Shown here piece by piece: positions 1 to 8,158 of a stretch of DNA of 47,644 nt. Both the position numbers and the translations under genes were made by a program. Source of the DNA: a bacterium (GTDB lineage: Bacteria > Actinomycetota > Acidimicrobiia > Spongiisociales > Spongiisociaceae); NCBI GenBank assembly GCA_028821265.1, contig JAPPGU010000032.1:1-47644 (forward strand), in the 5' to 3' direction. The notes beneath the pieces are model-generated. The model was not told the DNA's origin, did no database searches, and saw nothing but the letters and a program-made list of their open reading frames with translations. Each line of letters opens with the position of its first letter. Within the stretch, counting starts at the first letter, position 1.

Positions 1-892
1 TCCACCCTTCGGCAGGATCGAGGCGCTCGAGCACCTCCCGGACCAGGTGGTCGGGAGCCGATGCGCCCGCCGTCAGCCCGACCACTTCCGCAGCATCCAA
101 CCATTCGGTTCGGATCGCATCCGCGGAATCGATCCGGTAGGCGGCGGCGCCGCGCATTCGGGCGGTCCGGACCAGGGCATTGGTGTTCGAAGAGTTGTCG
201 GAACCAACCACCAGGATCAGATCACATTCGGAACTCATCTCGAGCACCGCATCCTGGCGGTTGGTGGTGGCGTAGCAGAGATCGCTCTTGCGAGAGGTCT
301 CCAGGTTCTCGTAGCGCCCCGAGGCCTCGGACCTGATCGCCTCCCACTCGTGCATCCCGAGGGTGGTCTGGGCGAACAGCGCCACCTTGCCGGGATCCCT
401 TGGCCTGAAGCCCGCCAGCCCCGTCTCCGGTTCGACCAGGGTGATGTTCGAAGGCGCCCGGGCCATGGTGCCCACCGCCTCATCGTGCCCTTCGTGGCCC
501 ACGAAGATGATGTCGAACCCCTTCGCCGCCCGCCGCTTGACCTCATGATGGACCTTCGCCACGAGCGGGCAGACGGCGTCGATGACGATCCCCGCCCGCT
601 CCTCCCCGTGATGCACCACGTCGGGGGCGGAGCCATGGGCCGACAGCATCACGGGAGCGCCTTCCGGCACCTGGTCGATCGAGTCGACGAACACCACTCC
701 GGCGCGTTCGAAACACTCCACGACGAACCGGTTATGGACGATCTCGTGGTAGCAGTAGACCGGGGCGTCAAATATCTGGACCATCCAGACGAGCGCCTTG
801 ACGGCCATGTACACCCCGGCGCAGTATCCGTTCGGCTCGGCGAGATACACGCGTCTGGGACGGCTGGTGGTCGGTAGGGCGGTCTCCGGCAT
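1..892 (-). CDS. ispH: 4-hydroxy-3-methylbut-2-enyl diphosphate reductase (IspH), 3' end cut by window edge
   Basis: IspH catalyses the last step of the MEP isoprenoid pathway, converting HMBPP to IPP and DMAPP with a [4Fe-4S] cluster in the cytosol. The three cluster cysteines are visible in their usual contexts: C24 in NGYCAGV, C108 in DAVCPLVAKVH and C206 in SDLCYATTN. The substrate-binding HGS and SSNTNAL stretches are also present. The frame starts at ATG (MPETALPTTS) and stays open for 297 codons to the window edge, so about 15-20 residues are missing if the protein has family length. Its product feeds the prenyl diphosphate and squalene genes a few kilobases away, although the genes are separated by an unrelated ABC ATPase gene. 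The identification is secure from motif order. Confidence 0.94.
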   Translation of the reverse strand, partial: MPETALPTTSRPRRVYLAEPNGYCAGVYMAVKALVWMVQIFDAPVYCYHEIVHNRFVVECFERAGVVFVDSIDQVPEGAPVMLSAHGSAPDVVHHGEERAGIVIDAVCPLVAKVHHEVKRRAAKGFDIIFVGHEGHDEAVGTMARAPSNITLVEPETGLAGFRPRDPGKVALFAQTTLGMHEWEAIRSEASGRYENLETSRKSDLCYATTNRQDAVLEMSSECDLILVVGSDNSSNTNALVRTARMRGAAAYRIDSADAIRTEWLDAAEVVGLTAGASAPDHLVREVLERLDPAEGW

Positions 893-907
893 GCTGGAAT
901 TGTACCC

Positions 908-1121
908 CGGCTAGTTTCTAGTCGATAGTTGCTAGTTACTAGTTGATTAAGTATCTATGTCGATAGTTACTAGCCAATAGTTAGTGTCGTAGCTCTTAGC
1001 AAGGGCTTTAGCTTGTTCCAATGTTGGTAGGCGTCTAGGTTTCGTCGTGCTGAAGCGAAGAGCCTGGTGAGACAGCAGGTTAGAGGGAACCGCGGCGGCC
1101 TAACTGACATCCAACTAACAA
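908..1121. repeat. Intergenic cluster of CTAGTT-type short repeats
   Basis: This gap between ispH and the ABC ATPase gene is much richer in A+T than its surroundings. It is built from irregular copies of a 6-8 base unit of the type CTAGTTR: CTAGTTTCTAGTCGATAGTTG, then GCTAGTTACTAGTTG, then GATAGTTACTAGCCAATAG, at 911-985. Copies in the opposite orientation (AACTAACAACTAATGACTAG) lie at 1113-1132. The last inverted copy supplies the TAG stop of the ABC ATPase gene. A similar tract follows the epimerase gene near 44.27 kb. The two blocks in opposite orientation could pair in RNA. No start codon or SD suggests a small gene here. The function is unknown; a lineage-specific intergenic repeat or an mRNA 3' structure are both possible. 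Confidence 0.5.
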
Positions 1122-2138
1122 CTAATGACTAGCGGAGGCGAAGGCGGCTGCTCCGGGGCCGGCGTAGGACACGGACACCCGGTCGCCGGGCGCGAAGTCG
1201 GGTGCGGCGATCACCCGGGCCACCAGTTTCGTACCGTTGAGAGCCAGTTGATAGGTGGTGTCGTGTCCGTAGAACTCGACCGCGGAGACCACACCCTGGT
1301 CCCCCGGGTCCACCACCAGGTACTCGGGACGTATGACGACTTCGCACGGTCCCCTCACAGTGCCGGCCAGGGGAACCTCCCCGACCGCGGTGGAGACGTG
1401 CCCGTTGGTCGCCACCCCGCCCAGCACGTTGGCTTCGCCGACGAAGGTGGCCACCCAGGCGGAGACGGGGTTCTGGTAGACGGCGGCCGGCCGGCCGACC
1501 TGTTCGATCCGACCCTCGCGCATCACGGCCACCCGGTCCCCCACCACGAACGACTCCTCCTGGTCGTGGGTGACGAAGATGGAGGTCATCCCCATCTCCC
1601 GCATCAGCGCGGCCACATCGGCCCGGATCCTGGTGCGCAGGCCGGCATCGAGGTTCGAGAACGGCTCGTCGAAGAGCAGCACCCGGGGACGGGGCGCCAG
1701 AGCCCTGGCCACGGCCACCCGCTGCGCCTGCCCTCCCGACAACTCGTCGGGGTACCGGTCCGCCAGATGCGACAGGCCGACCAGATCCAGCGTCTCGGAG
1801 ACCCGGCTGCGGTCTCCTCCCTTGCCCAGGCCGAACGCTACGTTCCTGGCCACCGTCATGTGGGGAAACAGCGCCCAGTCCTGGAAGACCATCCCGATAC
1901 GCCTCTGCTCCGGAGCCACGAACCGAGCCGGACCCGTGAGGGTCCTTCCCTCGAGGGTTACGTCGCCCCGGTCGGGAACCTCCAGACCGGCCAGGATGCG
2001 CAGCAGCGTGGTCTTCCCGCATCCGCTGGGACCGAGCAGGGCCAGCGACTCACCCTGTTCGACCGCCAGGTCGACACCGGCCAGCGCGGACGTGCCATTG
2101 AAACGCTTGGCGACATCGTTTGCCTGCAGATATGACAT
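1122..2138 (-). CDS. ABC transporter ATP-binding protein, Fe(III)/spermidine/sulfate-type (FbpC/PotA/CysA group)
   Basis: A cytoplasmic ATPase subunit that would power an importer. A complete nucleotide-binding domain is seen: Walker A GPSGCGKT at 36-43, Q-loop FQDWALFPH near 85-93, signature LSGGQ at 133-137, Walker B VLLFDEP near 153-159 and H-loop VTHD at 187-190. A C-terminal TOBE-like region of about 100 residues follows, typical of the CUT1/Fe/polyamine ATPases. The length of 338 residues is normal. The ATG start has AGGAG five bases upstream. No permease or binding-protein gene accompanies it, so its substrate cannot be named; FbpC-like iron ATPases resemble it most in the signature LSGGQAQRVAVARAL. 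An IdeR-like sequence lies in the promoter region. It is the last gene on this strand before the repeat tract. Confidence 0.9.
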   Translation of the reverse strand: MSYLQANDVAKRFNGTSALAGVDLAVEQGESLALLGPSGCGKTTLLRILAGLEVPDRGDVTLEGRTLTGPARFVAPEQRRIGMVFQDWALFPHMTVARNVAFGLGKGGDRSRVSETLDLVGLSHLADRYPDELSGGQAQRVAVARALAPRPRVLLFDEPFSNLDAGLRTRIRADVAALMREMGMTSIFVTHDQEESFVVGDRVAVMREGRIEQVGRPAAVYQNPVSAWVATFVGEANVLGGVATNGHVSTAVGEVPLAGTVRGPCEVVIRPEYLVVDPGDQGVVSAVEFYGHDTTYQLALNGTKLVARVIAAPDFAPGDRVSVSYAGPGAAAFASASH

Positions 2139-2206
2139 ACGGGCTCCTGAAGGGGCGGTGCTACGGGGGGTTGAGCATCCGGCTAACGGCTACCTTATCC
2201 GTGATG

Positions 2207-2227
2207 TTAGGGCAGCCTGATTAATCA
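2207..2227. promoter_or_regulatory. Possible iron-box-like operator upstream of the ABC ATPase gene
   Basis: The stretch TTAGGGCAGCCTGATTAA agrees with the actinobacterial IdeR/DtxR box TTAGGTTAGGCTAACCTAA at about 11 of 19 positions. It ends in the perfect palindrome TGATTAATCA (2218-2227). It lies about 70-90 bases before the ATG of an Fe(III)-type ABC ATPase gene, where an iron repressor could act. The match is partial, so this is a candidate only. Confidence 0.2.
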
Positions 2228-2274
2228 TACAGCGGCCCGGCGCGATCGCTCCAATCGGAACGGGAAAAACCCGA

Positions 2275-3291
2275 TCAGAAGTCACGATCGACCACGAAAG
2301 CGGCCAGGTCCTCCAACTCTCGGGCTACCTGCTGGTCTATGTCCGCCCCCCTGAGGGCATCAGCCGCCCGCTGCATGCAGTCGCGGGCCGCGGAGACGGT
2401 CGCCTCCCGCCCGCCCGCCTCCTCGACGAGGGCGGCGGCCGTCTCGATCCCGTCGTCATCCAGCCGCTCCCGGGCGTAAAGATCGGCCAGCCTCGTGCCG
2501 GCCGGGGAGCCCGAGGCCAGCGCCACCGCCACCGGGATCGACTTCTTGCGCTCGCGGAGGTCGTTACCGGCCGGCTTGCCGGTCACCGAGGGATCTCCCC
2601 AGATGCCGAGCAGGTCGTCGATGGCCTGGAACCCCCGACCCAGCTCGAGTCCGAAGCTCCGGAGCCGGCGGACCGTCTGCTCGGGCGCGCCGGCCAGGAT
2701 GGCCCCCACCGCCGAGGCATGAGCCAGTAGGGCGCCCGTCTTGAGAGAGACCATCTCCCAGCACAGGTCGACATCCACCGCCTCCGAGCGGTAGAACGAC
2801 ATGTCCATGTGCTGCCCGGCGATCATCGACGCGGTGGCTTCCGCCAGGTCGGCGGCCGCGGCGACCCGTGGGGGCGTGGGCCGGTCCAGTAGCAACTCGA
2901 GACCGAGCAGCATCATGGCATCACCCGCGATGATGGCATCGCCGGCGCCGAAGGTCTTCCATACCGTGGCCCGGTGCCGGCGTTCGGCATCGTTGTCGAT
3001 GATGTCGTCGTGGACGAGCGAGAAATTGTGAACGATCTCCACCGCGAGCGCCCCCGGTAGGGCGACCTCGGCCGCCGCGCCCACGGCTTCCGCCGACAGG
3101 AGCGCAAGCGTGGGCCGGATGCCCTTGCCGTGGCGCGGGTTCGGCACCGGAGCCCCCGCCGAGTCGACCCACCCGAAGTGGTAGCGGACCAGGACAGCCA
3201 GGCTCGAGGACAGCCGTCCCACCGCCTCGATCATGGCGGGTTCGACCATGACTTGGGTCCGCTCCAGCAAGTCCGGTGTGGTGCGCCTCAC
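2275..3291 (-). CDS. Short-chain polyprenyl (farnesyl/geranylgeranyl) diphosphate synthase
   Basis: An all-alpha prenyltransferase that condenses IPP with allylic diphosphates and would supply farnesyl or geranylgeranyl diphosphate to the squalene genes upstream. The first Asp-rich motif is DDIID at 95-99. The second, DDLLGIWGD, lies near residue 230, and the GKGIRP motif binding IPP is at 55-60. A Phe five residues before the first Asp (F90) fits C15-C20 products. The GTG at 3291 is preferred because it overlaps the hpnE stop as GTGA, has GAGGGGG about seven bases upstream, and includes the conserved LLERTQVMVEPA segment. The alternative is ATG at 3249, which would truncate that segment. The protein has 338 residues. 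It is the last gene of the coupled hpnC-D-E operon; 136 bases separate it from the ABC ATPase gene. Confidence 0.92.
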   Translation of the reverse strand: MRRTTPDLLERTQVMVEPAMIEAVGRLSSSLAVLVRYHFGWVDSAGAPVPNPRHGKGIRPTLALLSAEAVGAAAEVALPGALAVEIVHNFSLVHDDIIDNDAERRHRATVWKTFGAGDAIIAGDAMMLLGLELLLDRPTPPRVAAAADLAEATASMIAGQHMDMSFYRSEAVDVDLCWEMVSLKTGALLAHASAVGAILAGAPEQTVRRLRSFGLELGRGFQAIDDLLGIWGDPSVTGKPAGNDLRERKKSIPVAVALASGSPAGTRLADLYARERLDDDGIETAAALVEEAGGREATVSAARDCMQRAADALRGADIDQQVARELEDLAAFVVDRDF

Positions 3292-4676
3292 GTCCTGGCC
3301 CCCTCGCCGGCCGGTGGCACCGTCGCCGGTACCGGGTCCCCGTTCCGAACGGCAAACCCCGCCGCCCGGCACCCGGCTTCGACCCCGCTGCGCACCGCCC
3401 CTTCCATCGTCGCCGGCCATCCCGTAGCGGACCAGGCGCCGGCCAGGAATACCCCGGGAATCTCGCACTCGGCGCCGGCGCGGAGGGGATCGGTGCCCGG
3501 CTCGCCGCGGAAGGTCGCCCTCGGTTCCCTCGTGACCATCGACTCGGTCACCACCGCCCGGGCCGCGGCGGGCAGCAGGCGCTCCATCTCCGCCACGAAG
3601 TGCTCGACCAACTCCGGCACCCTCGCACCGATGTGGGAGTCCGCCGCCGACAGGGAAATCGCCAGGCATTGGCGGCCGTCGTCCAGACCCGCAGCTCCGG
3701 TCCGGTCGAACACGTACTGGATGTCGCTCCCGACCGCAGCGAACATCGGAAGGTCGGTGATGGGACGGTCATAGACCAGATGCACGTTCACGATCGGCGA
3801 GACCCCCAGGCGGTCCAGACGGTCCTGGAATGGTACGGCACCCGATGGGAGCATCGACCCGACCATGTCGTGCGGAACCGCCACCACCACCGAGTCGGCT
3901 TCGATGCTCCCATCGCTGACCGTGACCTCCAGGCGTTCTCCGGAACCGGATCGAATCGACGACACGGCCGCCCGGGTCACCACCTCGGCACCCCGAGCCT
4001 CCAGGGCGCGCCGGCCGGCGTCACCGTGGAGCACCGAGAGCGGTACCGAAGCCCAGCCGATGTCCGCGGACGCGGCGTCGGTCAGGAGCCCGGTGACGAA
4101 CACCTTGGCGGCCAGCTTGAGGGAGGCTTCCCTGGCATGGACGTTCACCGTCGGGAGCACCACCAGGTCCCAGAATCTCTCCACGGCCTCCACTGGTTGG
4201 CCGCGGGCGGCCAACCAGTCGCCGAAGGACACCCTGTCGAGTGTCGGATCCTCGGGGTCGAGCCTTCGCAGGGCTCTTCCGGCCGCCAGTACCTTCAACC
4301 TGGCCCTGAGGCTGATGTGAGGGTAAGCCAGGAGCGACGGCGCCAGATGGAGAGGGGCCGGCCCGAAGGTGCGCCGGATCGTTCCCGCCTTCCCCCCGGG
4401 CCTCAGCACGGGAATGCTCAGCCTCTTCTGGATGGTCACATCGCCGATGGAGCCGATCTTCTCCAGAAAGGCCAGGTAGGCGGTACAGCAACGGAGGAAT
4501 ACGTGCTGGCCGTTGTCGTACGAGATCCCCTTCCGCTCGAAGGACCAGGTCGCGCCGCCCAGGCGGGGACGTCGTTCCAGCAGGGTGACCGACGCTCCCC
4601 GGTCAGCAGCTTCCACACCCGCGGCGAGGCCGGCCAGGCCACCACCCACGACCACTACTCGGGGGCGGCTGTTCAC
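3288..4676 (-). CDS. hpnE: Hydroxysqualene dehydroxylase HpnE
   Basis: A FAD-dependent amine-oxidoreductase/phytoene-desaturase-fold enzyme that reduces hydroxysqualene to squalene, the third step of the HpnC-D-E route. The N-terminus shows the dinucleotide-binding GGGLAGLAAG at residues 11-20, followed by LLERRPRLGG. The C-terminus has the second FAD signature GVFLAGAWSATGWPATMEGA, where HpnE proteins carry this form of the motif. The length is 462 residues. The ATG overlaps the hpnD stop by four bases (ATGA), and its own stop overlaps the prenyltransferase start (GTGA), so translation is probably coupled. CrtI-like desaturases share the fold. The pairing with two separate squalene-synthase-like genes is what makes HpnE the better call. 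Confidence 0.92.
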   Translation of the reverse strand: MNSRPRVVVVGGGLAGLAAGVEAADRGASVTLLERRPRLGGATWSFERKGISYDNGQHVFLRCCTAYLAFLEKIGSIGDVTIQKRLSIPVLRPGGKAGTIRRTFGPAPLHLAPSLLAYPHISLRARLKVLAAGRALRRLDPEDPTLDRVSFGDWLAARGQPVEAVERFWDLVVLPTVNVHAREASLKLAAKVFVTGLLTDAASADIGWASVPLSVLHGDAGRRALEARGAEVVTRAAVSSIRSGSGERLEVTVSDGSIEADSVVVAVPHDMVGSMLPSGAVPFQDRLDRLGVSPIVNVHLVYDRPITDLPMFAAVGSDIQYVFDRTGAAGLDDGRQCLAISLSAADSHIGARVPELVEHFVAEMERLLPAAARAVVTESMVTREPRATFRGEPGTDPLRAGAECEIPGVFLAGAWSATGWPATMEGAVRSGVEAGCRAAGFAVRNGDPVPATVPPAGEGART

Positions 4677-5548
4677 GGCTGCAGACCGGAGATGCTACGA
4701 ACCGCCACCAGGCCCTTCTCCCAGGCCGGTAGGCTGACGCGCTCGGTCAGGGGAAGGGTGGGCTGGGCGCGCATCCGCCGCAGGAGCCGCCGGTATATTC
4801 CCGCCATCGCGGCCGTGCAGGATCGGCTGCGGTGATCGAGGTGCGCCAGCAGCGCGAGGCCGCTGTCGAACCAGACCGAGGCCTGACCCGCCACGTACTC
4901 GACCATGTCACCGACCCGCTCCGGCGGGGTCCACCGTCCCGGCGCGATGCCGAAGCGATCCCGTTCCTGCTCGGGAAGGTAAATACGCCCCATGCGAAGG
5001 TCCTCCACGATGTCCCGGAGCATGTTGGTCAGCTGGAAGGCCACTCCCAGGTCATCGGCCATCCGGTGGGCCTCGCTCTCCCCTACCGGCTCCCGCCTCC
5101 GGCCGGCTCGGGTGCCGAACACGCCGAGCGAGAGGCGTCCCACCGACCCCGCCACCAGCCGGCAGTAACGGACCGTGTCCTCCATCGTGGCGTACTCCGC
5201 GCCCCGCACGTCCATCTCGCAACCCTCGACGATCTCGTGCAGTGCCCCCACCGGGATCGGGTAACGCTCCGCGGCGTCGGCCAGGGCCACCAGTACGGGA
5301 TCGTCGCGGTCCTCCACGTCACCGGCGCGAAGGCTCTCTATCGCCCCGTGGAGTTTCTCCAGTTCCTCGAACTTGCGGTCACTGGGCCAGGTCCCGTCTC
5401 CGACGTCGTCGATACGCCTCGCCATGGCATAGAGAGCGGCCATCGCCCGGCGCTTGGGTGGAGGGAGCAACCGGATGCCGTAGGCGAAGTTGCGGGCCGC
5501 CTCCCAGGTGATCCGCTCGCAGCTCTCGTATGCGCGCTCGGGGGTCAC
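4673..5548 (-). CDS. hpnD: Presqualene diphosphate synthase HpnD
   Basis: A squalene/phytoene synthase family enzyme that joins two farnesyl diphosphates head to head to presqualene diphosphate. The two metal-binding Asp-rich motifs are present: RRIDDVGD with D47, D48 and D51, and LRDIVEDLRMGRIYLP with D179, E182 and D183. The length of 291 residues is normal for HpnD. The start overlaps the hpnC stop (ATGA), so the three hpn genes form one translational relay. A stand-alone CrtB would be the alternative, but the tandem arrangement with a second, more divergent synthase and an HpnE-like oxidoreductase is the accepted signature of the HpnCDE squalene pathway. A hopene cyclase gene is not in this window. 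Confidence 0.93.
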   Translation of the reverse strand: MTPERAYESCERITWEAARNFAYGIRLLPPPKRRAMAALYAMARRIDDVGDGTWPSDRKFEELEKLHGAIESLRAGDVEDRDDPVLVALADAAERYPIPVGALHEIVEGCEMDVRGAEYATMEDTVRYCRLVAGSVGRLSLGVFGTRAGRRREPVGESEAHRMADDLGVAFQLTNMLRDIVEDLRMGRIYLPEQERDRFGIAPGRWTPPERVGDMVEYVAGQASVWFDSGLALLAHLDHRSRSCTAAMAGIYRRLLRRMRAQPTLPLTERVSLPAWEKGLVAVRSISGLQP

Positions 5549-6501
5549 GAACTTGCTCTCGCGCGGTTCTCCCGGCCGTGCCGGCCCAGGTAGACCGGGA
5601 TGAAGCGGCGGAGTAGGCCTGATCGCCCGGCCTGCCGGGTGCCGCCTAACACCTCGAATCCGGCCTTCTCGATGGCGTCCAATCCCGCCAGCCCTCCCGC
5701 CACGAAGCCGGATATGGCCAGGCGGGCGTAACCGGTCAGGGACCGGACCAGCGGAATGCCCTCCTCGACCAACTCACGAGCGAATCCCGACTCGTAGGCG
5801 ACCAGCTCCCGGAGGGCAGTCCCGGCTTCGGGCGCCGAGAGGTCCTCGACCGAGCACCCGAACCTCGCCATGTCCTCGACGGGCAGGTAGACGCGCCCTA
5901 CGTCCGCATCCTCGGCCACGTCCTGGAGGTGCTCCAGAATCTGGAGACCGCTGCACACCGCGTCCGATGCCGCGAGCCGTTCCGGGGTGGACGACTCGAA
6001 GACCGCCAGCACCAGGTGGCCGACCGGGTTGGCCGACAGGGCGCAGTAGTCGAGCAGTTCTTGGCGCGTCTCGTAGCGGGTCTTGTGCTGGTCCAGACGA
6101 TTGGCCGCCAGCAGCTGATCGAAGGGCCGGCGCGGCACGCTGAAACCTTCGACCATGGGCGTCAGCCGGCGAAACACCGGGTGGCAGGGAGAACCCGAGA
6201 AGAGAGCGTCCAGTTCCGAATCGACCCAGTCAAGGGCGGCCGAGCGGTCTCCCGGGAACTCGTCCCCCAGATCGTCCACGAGCCGGGCGTAACCGTAGAT
6301 GGCCTCCAGGTGGCGGCGCGGTTCTCTGGGGAGCAGGCGAAGCGCAACCGGGAAGTTCTCCCCGCCCGCCTTGGCCATCACCGCATCGAGTTCCACATGC
6401 AGCCCGGACACTCCGGACCCGGCCGGGTACGAGCGCGATCCGTCCGACTCAGTCAGCGAAACCCGGTCGGCCGCCCTCTCGACAGACACCGCACCTCCCA
6501 C
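5545..6501 (-). CDS. hpnC: Hydroxysqualene synthase HpnC
   Basis: The second squalene-synthase-fold enzyme, which converts presqualene diphosphate to hydroxysqualene. Its Asp-rich motifs are RLVDDLGDE (D76, D77, D80) and LQDVAEDADVGRVYLP near residue 215. The ALSANPVGHLVLAVF region is typical of this family. The GTG start gives 318 residues. A second in-frame GTG twelve bases downstream follows GGGAGGT, but at only three to four bases spacing, so the start remains uncertain. A poorly conserved leader of about 35 residues precedes the catalytic domain. It is the first gene of the operon. The 178 bases upstream, after the aldehyde dehydrogenase gene, should hold the operon promoter, but no clear -35/-10 pair was recognised. 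Confidence 0.91.
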   Translation of the reverse strand: MGGAVSVERAADRVSLTESDGSRSYPAGSGVSGLHVELDAVMAKAGGENFPVALRLLPREPRRHLEAIYGYARLVDDLGDEFPGDRSAALDWVDSELDALFSGSPCHPVFRRLTPMVEGFSVPRRPFDQLLAANRLDQHKTRYETRQELLDYCALSANPVGHLVLAVFESSTPERLAASDAVCSGLQILEHLQDVAEDADVGRVYLPVEDMARFGCSVEDLSAPEAGTALRELVAYESGFARELVEEGIPLVRSLTGYARLAISGFVAGGLAGLDAIEKAGFEVLGGTRQAGRSGLLRRFIPVYLGRHGRENRARASS

Positions 6502-6646
6502 CCCGGGAACACGACCCCGGTCGGTCGATCCCGGCTATCAGAAAAGATTCGCCCCTGAGAATAGTTACCGAGCCCCATACGGGGACTGATCGACTCGAAC
6601 GCCGGACCTTCACCCGGACGGCGACGGACGACCCCTAGGCGATCTG

Positions 6647-6680
6647 CCCCAACGGGTTGGGGCCATTAGCCAGTGGCCCC
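6647..6680. terminator. Overlapping hairpins after the aldehyde dehydrogenase stop codon
   Basis: Two mutually exclusive inverted repeats sit directly after the stop of the minus-strand aldehyde dehydrogenase gene. GGGGCCA pairs with TGGCCCC around an 8-base loop (6659-6680). CCCCAA pairs with TTGGGG around CGGG (6647-6662). They share the GGGG run. Neither is followed by a T-tract on the minus strand, so this would be a non-canonical terminator or an mRNA 3' end structure. Confidence 0.35.
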
Positions 6681-8125
6681 TACCAAGCCAGGTACTTCAG
6701 CTCCAGGAACTCCTCCATGCCGTGGTGGCTGCCCTCGCGACCCACGCCTGACTCCTTCACGCCGCCGAATGGGGCCGCCTCGTCCGAGATGATGCCCCGG
6801 TTGAGCGCCACCATTCCCGACTCGATCGCCTCACCCACCCGGAACGCCCGGTTCATGTCTCCCGTGTACACGTACGAGATCAGACCGTGGATGGTGTTGT
6901 TGGCGGCCTCGATTGCCTCCTCCTCGGAGTCGAAGGACACCACCGGAGCCACCGGCCCGAAGATCTCATGACCGAGGATCGCGGCGTCGGGAGCGACCTC
7001 CGACAGAACGGTGGGCTGGTAGAAGTAGCCGGGACCATCCGGCGCCGCTCCGCCGGTGCAGACCGTGGCCTGATCGTCGACCGCGCCCGACACCAGGCGT
7101 TCGATCTTCTCGACCGCGGCAGTGTTGATCATCGGACCGACATCGTTGGACCTGTCGATGCCCGGACCCACCCGGAGACCCGCCATCGCCTCGGTCAAGC
7201 GGTCGGTGAACTGTCGCGCCACGCCGGACTGGACGTAGAAGCGGTTGGCGGCCACGCAGGTCTCACCGGCGACGCGCATCTTGGCCACCACGGCGCCTTG
7301 GACGGCGGCCTCTATGTCGGCGTCGTCGAAGACCACGAAGGGGGCATTGCCACCCAACTCCATGCTGGTCCGGAGGATGCGGCGCCCGGCCTTCTCCATC
7401 AGGATCCGACCGACCTCGGTGGAACCCGTGAAGGACAGCTTCCTCACCCTCGGGTCTTCGAGCATGACGTCAACCACTCCGGAGGAACCCTTCGCCATCA
7501 CCACGTTGACGGTCCCAGGAGGGGCGCCTGCTTCCGCCAGTATGTCCGCCACGGCCAGGGCCGAGAGCGGGGTGTCGGAGGCAGGCTTGAGGATGGTGGT
7601 GCATCCGGCTGCCAGAGCGGGCGCGATCTTGCGGGTCGCCATCGCCGAAGGGAAGTTCCACGGGGTGACCATGAGGGAGACGCCGACCGGCTCGGGTAGC
7701 ACGACGATCCGCTTGTCGCCCCGCGGAGCGGTGCGTATCTCGCCCATGATCCGGACCGCCTCCTCCGAGAACCACCGGAAGAACTCGGCCCCGTACCGAA
7801 CCTCCCCGATGGCGTCGGCATAGGACTTACCGTTTTCGAGGATGATCAGTTCGGCCAGCTGTTCCTCCCGCTCGAGCATGAGGTCGTAGGCTCGGCGAAG
7901 GATGTCCGACCGCCGCCGTGGCGCGGTGGCCGCCCATCCGGGCGCTGCCTCGGCGGCTGCGTCCACCGCCAGGCGGGCCTGTTCGACTCCCGCGGTCGAG
8001 ACGGCCGCCAGCACCTGTTCGGTGGCGGGATCGATGACGTCGAGCTCTCCATCCCCTGCCGTCCAGTCGCCCCCGATCCGGAGCTGGGTCCTCGGACCCT
8101 CGAAGAGCTCGGTTACCACCGTCAT
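6680..8125 (-). CDS. NAD(P)-dependent aldehyde dehydrogenase, succinate-semialdehyde dehydrogenase-like
   Basis: Oxidises an aldehyde to the carboxylic acid in the cytosol. The general base E256 lies in MELGGN, the nucleophile C290 in GETCVAANR, and the oxyanion Asn in TPWNFP (N157). The cofactor-binding SFTGSTEVGR motif is at 231-240, and the closing EIFGPV and PFGGVKESG signatures are present. The length of 481 residues and the GETC(V/A)ANR form resemble GabD-type succinate semialdehyde dehydrogenases; the substrate is inferred only. GGAGG with six bases spacing favours the ATG at 8125 over a GTG one codon earlier. The phosphohexomutase gene lies 33 bases upstream on the same strand, so the two may be co-transcribed, with no obvious pathway link. 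Confidence 0.9.
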   Translation of the reverse strand: MTVVTELFEGPRTQLRIGGDWTAGDGELDVIDPATEQVLAAVSTAGVEQARLAVDAAAEAAPGWAATAPRRRSDILRRAYDLMLEREEQLAELIILENGKSYADAIGEVRYGAEFFRWFSEEAVRIMGEIRTAPRGDKRIVVLPEPVGVSLMVTPWNFPSAMATRKIAPALAAGCTTILKPASDTPLSALAVADILAEAGAPPGTVNVVMAKGSSGVVDVMLEDPRVRKLSFTGSTEVGRILMEKAGRRILRTSMELGGNAPFVVFDDADIEAAVQGAVVAKMRVAGETCVAANRFYVQSGVARQFTDRLTEAMAGLRVGPGIDRSNDVGPMINTAAVEKIERLVSGAVDDQATVCTGGAAPDGPGYFYQPTVLSEVAPDAAILGHEIFGPVAPVVSFDSEEEAIEAANNTIHGLISYVYTGDMNRAFRVGEAIESGMVALNRGIISDEAAPFGGVKESGVGREGSHHGMEEFLELKYLAW

Positions 8126-8158
8126 CACGTTCCTCCCAAAAGGTGTTCGGCCTATCTT

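Noticed and set aside
2275-3669. 464-residue reading of the prenyltransferase frame extending into hpnE
   Set aside because: The extra N-terminus is low-complexity Gly/Arg sequence overlapping hpnE in another frame. The GTG at 3291 overlapping the hpnE stop explains the start.
3276-4835. 519-codon plus-strand open frame opposite hpnE
   Set aside because: The minus strand encodes a full HpnE with FAD motifs. The plus product is Arg/Gly/His-rich low-complexity sequence typical of antisense shadows.
6580-6660. A tRNA-like stretch with GACTCGAACGCCGG
   Set aside because: No acceptor stem, D arm or anticodon arm can be formed around it on either strand.
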